A DNA stretch of 38,869 bases from Legionella steigerwaltii (lineage in GTDB: Bacteria > Pseudomonadota > Gammaproteobacteria > Legionellales > Legionellaceae), in the NCBI RefSeq assembly GCF_001468065.1, contig NZ_LNYZ01000030.1, forward strand, positions 1-38,869, given 5' to 3'. Below the pieces are notes generated by a model. It had not been told where the DNA came from. It searched no databases and worked only from the letters and a program-made list of their open reading frames with translations. The position numbers and the translations under genes were made by a program. Shown in pieces: positions 34,424 through 38,869 of the stretch (positions are counted from its first letter, which is position 1; each line of letters starts with the position of its first letter).

Positions 34424-35202
34424 AGTTCATAATAATGGTTTGTGAAAAGTGGTTGAAAACCAATGCGCTTGTAGAGATTAAGGCCTGCACTTGAAGCCTC
34501 TAAAAAGCAGGTTTGGACTTTTAACTCTAAAGCGTTCTTCAATGCATAAATCATCATGGCGCTCGCAAAACCGCGTTGTTGAACGTTGGGATGTGTGGCT
34601 AAATCATCGATGCGGGCAAGATGTTCCTTTACTGTTAACGTCATCGATACAACTGGTTCTCCTGCAAAAAAACCGGAAAAATGATAAATACCTTTGCACT
34701 TTTTCAATGCTTCGGCATGTCTTAGAGTATAAATATGGCAAATTTCTGGAGTTGATTGAAAACCATGAATAATTGGAATACTCCACGTTTCTAAATCTTC
34801 ATTCATTAGTTTAAATTCAAGTGGACTATCAGTAGCTTGCAGATTATTCGATAAAAGATTGAATGCCATACCCACTCCCGTATCGACTAATTCATAATCT
34901 GGAGGTAATCGACTCCCTTCTTTTGAAGAAAATTGTGTCTGCTCTGAAATAATCAGTGCCCAGGGTAAATTCTTTTGGGTGAAATATGATTTACACTGTG
35001 CAAGATCTTTTAAAAAGTGTTCATTGATTTGGGTTACAAAAGCAGGATTAAGCCCCGATGCGAGTACCCCGGTTTCAAATGCAGCGATTGTTTGATAATC
35101 AAGACAATTTAAGCTGATGAGAGAAAAAAAGTGTCTCTCCATTTCATGAAAATCATTAATCATTTGCATTAAAACAGACCCAAGAAGTAATTTTTTCCGC
35201 AT
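34420..35202 (-). CDS. GNAT-family N-acetyltransferase
   Basis: 260 residues. The C-terminal half carries the GNAT fold: GIYHFSGFFAGEPVVSMTL, then LARIDDLATHPNVQQRGFASAMM (acetyl-CoA loop QQRGFA) and a final NLYKRIGFQPLF. The N-terminal ~130 residues are helical and could be a second, degenerate acetyltransferase domain. Several ATG codons lie near the start (35202 and two within the next 14 codons), and none has a strong ribosome binding site. The stop codon falls within the hairpin at 34390-34423. Substrate unknown. It could be a housekeeping enzyme and need not be an effector. Confidence 0.75.
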   Translation of the reverse strand: MRKKLLLGSVLMQMINDFHEMERHFFSLISLNCLDYQTIAAFETGVLASGLNPAFVTQINEHFLKDLAQCKSYFTQKNLPWALIISEQTQFSSKEGSRLPPDYELVDTGVGMAFNLLSNNLQATDSPLEFKLMNEDLETWSIPIIHGFQSTPEICHIYTLRHAEALKKCKGIYHFSGFFAGEPVVSMTLTVKEHLARIDDLATHPNVQQRGFASAMMIYALKNALELKVQTCFLEASSAGLNLYKRIGFQPLFTNHYYEL

Positions 35203-35267
35203 TATAACAAACTATCAATTGGATACTATGTATCATGAAGAGGTTCAGTCACAGCAGTAAGCGTAGA

Positions 35268-35283
35268 TCGGGCCTTGGCCCGA
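35268..35283 (-). terminator. Terminator-like palindrome TCGGGCC-TT-GGCCCGA
   Basis: A perfect 7-bp stem lies 14 bases downstream of the universal stress protein stop on the minus strand. It is strongly GC-rich in an AT-rich gap but lacks a clear U-tract. It probably ends the usp transcript. Confidence 0.5.
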
Positions 35284-35296
35284 CAATTCTATTCAT

Positions 35297-35752
35297 TTAG
35301 GTGGATTGTTTGCCGCGGATAAGAAGAACAGGCATGGATGCATTGCGAATAACCCCTTCCGCAACACTACCCAGTAATAAATGCTGAAAACCTCTGCGAC
35401 CATGAGTTCCTATGACAACCAAATCGGCTGGCCAATTTTTTGCTGCTGCAATAATTTTATCTGCAACTTTTTCTTGTGCTGAATTAATTTCAAGCAGTTG
35501 CACGTCACAATCTGCATGGTGCTCACGTGCAATAGTTTGCATCTTGCTCAAAAATTTTTGACCGTATTCTTTGAATGAAGCTTCCAGTTTTTCATAATCA
35601 ACGCCGGTTCCTACATAAGGAGCATAAAACTCATTTGTAATATGTACAATTCGTAATTTTGCCTGATGTACTTTGCTGAGTTCAATGGCTTCATGGAAGG
35701 CTCGCATTGATGTATCACTGTCATCAAGTGCAACTAAAATATTCTGATACAT
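35297..35752 (-). CDS. Universal stress protein (UspA family)
   Basis: The 151-residue protein starts MYQNILVALDDSDTS and ends with the ATP-binding signature GTHGRRGFQHLLLGSVAEGVIRN followed by VLLIRG, the full Usp fold with the Gx2Gx9G(S) motif intact. Such proteins bind ATP and help survival under stress or stationary phase. ATG 35752 follows an AAGGAAAT site. Monocistronic, with a terminator-like palindrome downstream. Divergent from the ene-reductase gene. Confidence 0.92.
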   Translation of the reverse strand: MYQNILVALDDSDTSMRAFHEAIELSKVHQAKLRIVHITNEFYAPYVGTGVDYEKLEASFKEYGQKFLSKMQTIAREHHADCDVQLLEINSAQEKVADKIIAAAKNWPADLVVIGTHGRRGFQHLLLGSVAEGVIRNASMPVLLIRGKQST

Positions 35753-35879
35753 TTCTATTTCCTTATGAAAGTAATAAGTTTTTCTACTAATCTCAACTAT
35801 CTTACCTATAATCTAGAGTGAAACATAGATATTCAGAAATAATGAATTATTATTTGAATAAAAACTGTACGAGGCAATA

Positions 35880-36974
35880 ATGACTACAAATCATGAAATT
35901 CTGTTTACTCCGTTTAATTTAAGAGACTTCACGTTAAAAAACCGTATCGTTATGGCACCACTAACACGAAATCGTTCGATACACGGAATTGATACCCCTT
36001 CAGAACTGAATGCAGAATATTATGCCCAACGTGCGGATGCAGGCTTAATTATCGCTGAGGCAACACAAATTTCACCCACAGGAAAAGGATATGCTTGGAC
36101 GCCTGGGGTCTATTCTCAAGCGCAAATTGCTGGTTGGAAATTAGTTACCGAAGCAGTTCATGCAAAGGGTGGGGCGATTTATTTGCAACTTTGGCATGTA
36201 GGAAGAATTTCACATCCATCTCTTCAGCCGGGAGGTATTGCTCCTGTTGCTCCTTCTGCCATTACTGCAACTGGGCAACGTACTTTTGTTGAAAATGGTA
36301 CGTTTGTTGAAGTCGGCTCGCCACGTGCATTAAAACTAAGCGAAATTCCCGGTATCATCGAAGATTATCGAGTCGCTGCAAGGAATGCAATTTTAGCTGG
36401 ATTTGATGGGGTTGAAATTCATGCTGCGAACGGGTATCTCATTCATCAATTTTTGTGTGATGGTACAAATCATCGGACTGATCAGTATGGTGGTTCGATT
36501 ACTAATCGATTGCGTTTTGCGTTGGAAGTGACCAATGCTATTGTTTCTGAAATTGGTGCACATCGAACAGGAATACGAATTGCGCCAGTTAGTCATGCTA
36601 ATGGAATTAGCGATACGTCACCTGCCGCTGTATTTTTTCCGCTTGTCCAGGAATTGAGCCGATTCAATTTGGCTTATGTTCATGTTATTGAAGGAGAAAC
36701 TCAAGGGGCGCGAGACTTTTATGGCTTTGATTTCCATGCATTAAGAAAAGAATTTGATGGTCCTTGGATGGTGAATAATGGTTATACTTTAGAAATGGCA
36801 GCTGATGCGGTTACAAGTGGTTATGCAGACTTAATTGCTTTTGGAAGATATTTCGTTTCCAATCCCGATCTGGTGACACGATTCAAAAAGAATGCTCCAT
36901 TGAATGAATTTGATCGAGCGACTTTATACGGTGGGGATGAAAAAGGCTATACTGATTATCCCTTTTTACAGTAA
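35880..36974 (+). CDS. Old Yellow Enzyme-type alkene reductase (NemA-like)
   Basis: The 364-residue FMN enzyme has NRIVMAPLTRNRS at the N-terminus, LWHVGRISHP, the substrate-binding His/Asn pair in VEIHAANGYLIHQF (HxxN), the DQYGGSITNRLRF signature, and a C-terminal FGRYFVSNPDL that binds the flavin phosphate. It reduces activated C=C bonds or nitro compounds with NAD(P)H. Full length for the family. GAGG lies six bases before the ATG at 35880. The downstream alpha/beta hydrolase starts 29 bases after its stop and may be co-transcribed. Confidence 0.92.
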   Translation: MTTNHEILFTPFNLRDFTLKNRIVMAPLTRNRSIHGIDTPSELNAEYYAQRADAGLIIAEATQISPTGKGYAWTPGVYSQAQIAGWKLVTEAVHAKGGAIYLQLWHVGRISHPSLQPGGIAPVAPSAITATGQRTFVENGTFVEVGSPRALKLSEIPGIIEDYRVAARNAILAGFDGVEIHAANGYLIHQFLCDGTNHRTDQYGGSITNRLRFALEVTNAIVSEIGAHRTGIRIAPVSHANGISDTSPAAVFFPLVQELSRFNLAYVHVIEGETQGARDFYGFDFHALRKEFDGPWMVNNGYTLEMAADAVTSGYADLIAFGRYFVSNPDLVTRFKKNAPLNEFDRATLYGGDEKGYTDYPFLQ

Positions 36975-37003
36975 ACAGACCCTAAATAAAATGAAGAAAT
37001 AAA

Positions 37004-37801
37004 ATGAGGTTAAAACAATTGCTATTGCTTCTCTTTATTTTAATTTTAATCTTTATAGCGTCTTATTTGCTACAGCGTTCTTTTATTTATTTTCCATCTC
37101 CAGAACTACCTACTCCAAACGTTTTTCACGCAGAGGATATGCAAGTCATTAAAATCCCTGTTGCTGATGGATTGACTTTAAGTTCTTGGTACAAGCCATC
37201 TAAGGATAAGAAGCCGACAATTCTCTATTTACACGGCAATGCAGGACATATTGGTTATCGTATGTATCTGGTTCGCCAATTTCTATCAGAGGGTTTTGGC
37301 GTGTTATTGCTTGAATATCGCGGATATGGAGGAAATCCAGGCAAGCCAACTGAATCAGGATTGTATCAGGATGCTCGAGCAGCAATGAAATTTTTACAGC
37401 AGCAGGGCATTCAAGAAAATAATATTGTGCTCTATGGAGAGTCATTGGGAACCGGAGTAGCGACACAAATGGCAACGGAGTTTCCTGTGTGTGCTTTGGT
37501 CTTACAATCGCCTTATACGTCTTTAACGGCTCTGGCCCGCTTTCATTATCCTTGGTTACCCTTGCCTTTAATAGATAAGTATGATTCTTTATCGCGTATT
37601 CAAAAAATTCATATCCCTGTCTTAATGCTGCATGGAAAATTGGATGAAATTGTACCTTACGATCAAGGTGTTGCCCTGTTCAATCATGCCAACCAACCTA
37701 AAAAATGGATTGAATTTCCTGATAAAGGGCATCAGGATTTATGGAATCCCCATTTTGCTCATACTGTGATGGATTTTATTAGTTCTTATTGTGTTCATTA
37801 G
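37004..37801 (+). CDS. Membrane-anchored alpha/beta hydrolase (ABHD13/17-like)
   Basis: 265 residues with an N-terminal hydrophobic anchor (4-23). The hydrolase core has YLHGNAGH (oxyanion region, 75-82), LLEYRGYGG, nucleophile GESLG (Ser147), acid GKLDEIVP (Asp214) and His243 in KGHQD. This is the pattern of bacterial homologues of ABHD13/ABHD17/Bem46. The catalytic part would face the periplasm, or the cytoplasm if the anchor is reversed. The positive residues before the helix (RLK) suggest an N-in, C-out orientation. Substrate unknown. Probably an operon with the upstream reductase. Confidence 0.85.
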   Translation: MRLKQLLLLLFILILIFIASYLLQRSFIYFPSPELPTPNVFHAEDMQVIKIPVADGLTLSSWYKPSKDKKPTILYLHGNAGHIGYRMYLVRQFLSEGFGVLLLEYRGYGGNPGKPTESGLYQDARAAMKFLQQQGIQENNIVLYGESLGTGVATQMATEFPVCALVLQSPYTSLTALARFHYPWLPLPLIDKYDSLSRIQKIHIPVLMLHGKLDEIVPYDQGVALFNHANQPKKWIEFPDKGHQDLWNPHFAHTVMDFISSYCVH

Positions 37802-37859
37802 GTTTTACGTCACCAAATGTTCAAAACATGCACCAACCTTAGAAAAATGAATAGTCCCA

Positions 37860-37951
37860 TGTAGCCTGGGTGCAGCGCAGCGTAACCCGGGTTTCGAATA
37901 AAAAAAATAAGTCTCCTTTCCCGGCTTATGCTACGCTGCACCCAGGCTACA
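37860..37951. repeat. Long palindromic intergenic repeat (copy 3)
   Basis: Arms 37860-37891 and 37920-37951 are inverted, with 29 of 32 positions matching, and share the TGTAGCCTGGGTGCAGCG end with the copies at 13681 and 14710. A short extra GGCTACAA follows the right end. It lies 58 bases after the hydrolase stop. The rest of the 356-bp gap (37802-38157) holds no gene that I can see. Confidence 0.9.
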
Positions 37952-38157
37952 AGGCTACAAAAACTTTTGGGTAAGTGAACGCTCAAAGCAACTATTTACA
38001 AAAATTATCTCATAGACTAAAATGTGCACAGGCTTCATGGGACGCCTATACCCACAAAAGAGGATCTCGCCCTGGTTAGTAATTGATTTCATCATGATTC
38101 AATAACCTTTTTGTTGCTGGAAAAGTGGGTGTCTAGCAGAGAACAAAGGGGATTCAC

Positions 38158-38667
38158 ATGAATAAACCACACAATTTGTTTCGCGTTGAAGAATATAAAA
38201 TTCAAGCGTCTATTTTATTAAAATCGTTACACTCTACTAATCACGCAATAGCACAAAAAGCTGCCCAACGTTTTCAAAATTTGCCTGAGTTTAGAAGTTT
38301 TTCTCTTGAGCAAATAAGAGATGCAGACATTAAGCGTAAACATGCGCTTAAAGTGATTGCAATGGCTATAGGTTTTAATTCCTGGAGTGATTTGAAATGC
38401 CAATTGCCATTTATTCGTGGTGGATTTCTGAATCATTGGTTTTCACGTTATGCGGACGCAAAATTATATCAGCGTTCACAGGGTGGCTTTTTATTGCCAT
38501 TTAAAAATCAATTTTTTATTTGTGACGCAGATTACATCCGTAATCTTGGTTTTAATCCTGAGGATCAAGATTGGAACGCTGTAGGCTATGACTGGGTCAA
38601 TCCGGAGAGTAAAGCCGCATGGCAACGATTGTATAAAAAATGGATGGTAATCCAGCAGCAAGAATAA
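38158..38667 (+). CDS. Hypothetical protein, 169 residues
   Basis: Not assigned to a family. The N-terminal half is helical, with the stretch KRKHALKVIAMAIGFNSWSDLK (split here as KRKHALKVIA and MAIGFNSWSDLK, about residues 60-81). A similar 'HALKVIA...GF-SW-DL' pattern occurs in several uncharacterised bacterial proteins. The C-terminal half is aromatic-rich (NHWFSRYADAK, FFICDAD, WNAVGYDWVNPES). No signal peptide or membrane span. AAGGGG lies seven bases before the ATG at 38158. It stands alone before the repeat and IS end. Confidence 0.65.
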   Translation: MNKPHNLFRVEEYKIQASILLKSLHSTNHAIAQKAAQRFQNLPEFRSFSLEQIRDADIKRKHALKVIAMAIGFNSWSDLKCQLPFIRGGFLNHWFSRYADAKLYQRSQGGFLLPFKNQFFICDADYIRNLGFNPEDQDWNAVGYDWVNPESKAAWQRLYKKWMVIQQQE

Positions 38668-38681
38668 ACTTTAAGAAGGAA

Positions 38682-38783
38682 TTCCCTCTCCTACTTGTGG
38701 AAGAGGGGCAGGGGTGAGGGTACCATAATCAATACCCTCATCCGCCCTAAAACGGGCACCTTCTCCCCATGGGGAGAAGGGAA
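38682..38783. repeat. Palindromic REP/MITE-like element
   Basis: Terminal TTCCCTCTCC (38682-38691) pairs with GGAGAAGGGAA (38773-38783). Inner GGGTGAGGGTA (38712-38722) pairs with TACCCTCATCC (38733-38743, 10 of 11), and a perfect 22-bp palindrome sits at 38759-38780. The arrangement is that of a small non-coding dispersed repeat found in many bacteria. Confidence 0.75.
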
Positions 38784-38793
38784 GTTTTGGTAC

Positions 38794-38869
38794 AAACCGG
38801 GTAGACTGGTAACACTTTAAACCGGGATGATAGGTAACACTTTCTTAGGAGAAAAAGGTGTTACCGATG
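38794..38869 (+). mobile_element. Putative left end of an insertion sequence, with tandem 25-bp repeats
   Basis: Two adjacent 25-bp units (38794-38818 and 38819-38843) share AAACCGGG-N6-GGTAACACTTT. An inverted version, GGTGTTACC, follows at 38857-38865. The final ATG (38867-38869), with GGTG six bases upstream and AGGAG further back, could be the transposase start, cut by the window edge. Tandem binding sites just upstream of a start are typical of IS ends. The family cannot be set without the coding region. Confidence 0.5.

Noticed and set aside
1..38869. CRISPR array, tRNA or rRNA genes
   Set aside because: I found no regularly spaced repeats of 24-40 bases with unique spacers and no tRNA- or rRNA-like stretches. 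The repeats present are palindromic or a single tandem pair.

Overview
The window looks like a chromosomal segment of a Legionella species. It has moderately low GC. The copper ATPase carries a His-rich leader and heavy-metal-binding domain very like the L. pneumophila CopA whose structure is known (from memory). An ankyrin-repeat protein, two protein-kinase-like proteins and a large protein with a kinase-like motif sit close together, which is typical of Dot/Icm effector repertoires. Several long palindromic intergenic repeats recur. No species can be named from the sequence alone.

Region 1 (1-10452) is a polyketide locus. Two transcription units diverge from about 135-354. The minus-strand unit is only the first 44 codons of a second polyketide synthase (PKS), cut by the window edge. 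The plus-strand unit is an FkbM-type methyltransferase, a class I methyltransferase and a 2805-residue bimodular PKS. Each PKS module reads KS-linker-KR-ACP with no acyltransferase domain, so acyl groups should be supplied in trans. The protein ends in a condensation/acyltransferase-type domain instead of a thioesterase. The left partial PKS is a mosaic: its first 52 bp resemble the start of the large PKS, and then 82 bp are identical, in inverted orientation, to the start of the second KS. Base composition steps sharply inside the gene. The locus appears to evolve by module exchange.

Region 2 (10453-21464) is mostly housekeeping and stress functions. It holds a copper-export operon (copA, a DUF523 gene, a small cysteine-rich protein), queE, an unrecognised 248-residue protein, an overlapping serB-like/serA-like pair, an MgtC/DUF4010 membrane protein, and an alpha/beta hydrolase followed by an erythromycin-esterase-family protein.

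Region 3 (21476-35202) looks like an effector-rich accessory region. It holds an ankyrin protein, a kinase with tandem alpha-helical repeats, a GNAT protein with a nuclear-localisation-like tail, a second kinase, and a 981-residue protein with a lipid-kinase-like motif. Interspersed are an FtsH-family protease, a CapA-like protein and another GNAT protein.

Region 4 (35203-38869) holds a universal stress protein, an Old Yellow Enzyme-type reductase, a membrane-anchored alpha/beta hydrolase and a hypothetical protein. It ends in a palindromic repeat and what looks like the left end of an insertion sequence with tandem 25-bp repeats.

Functions are assigned by reading motifs and recalling families. 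No database search was possible.
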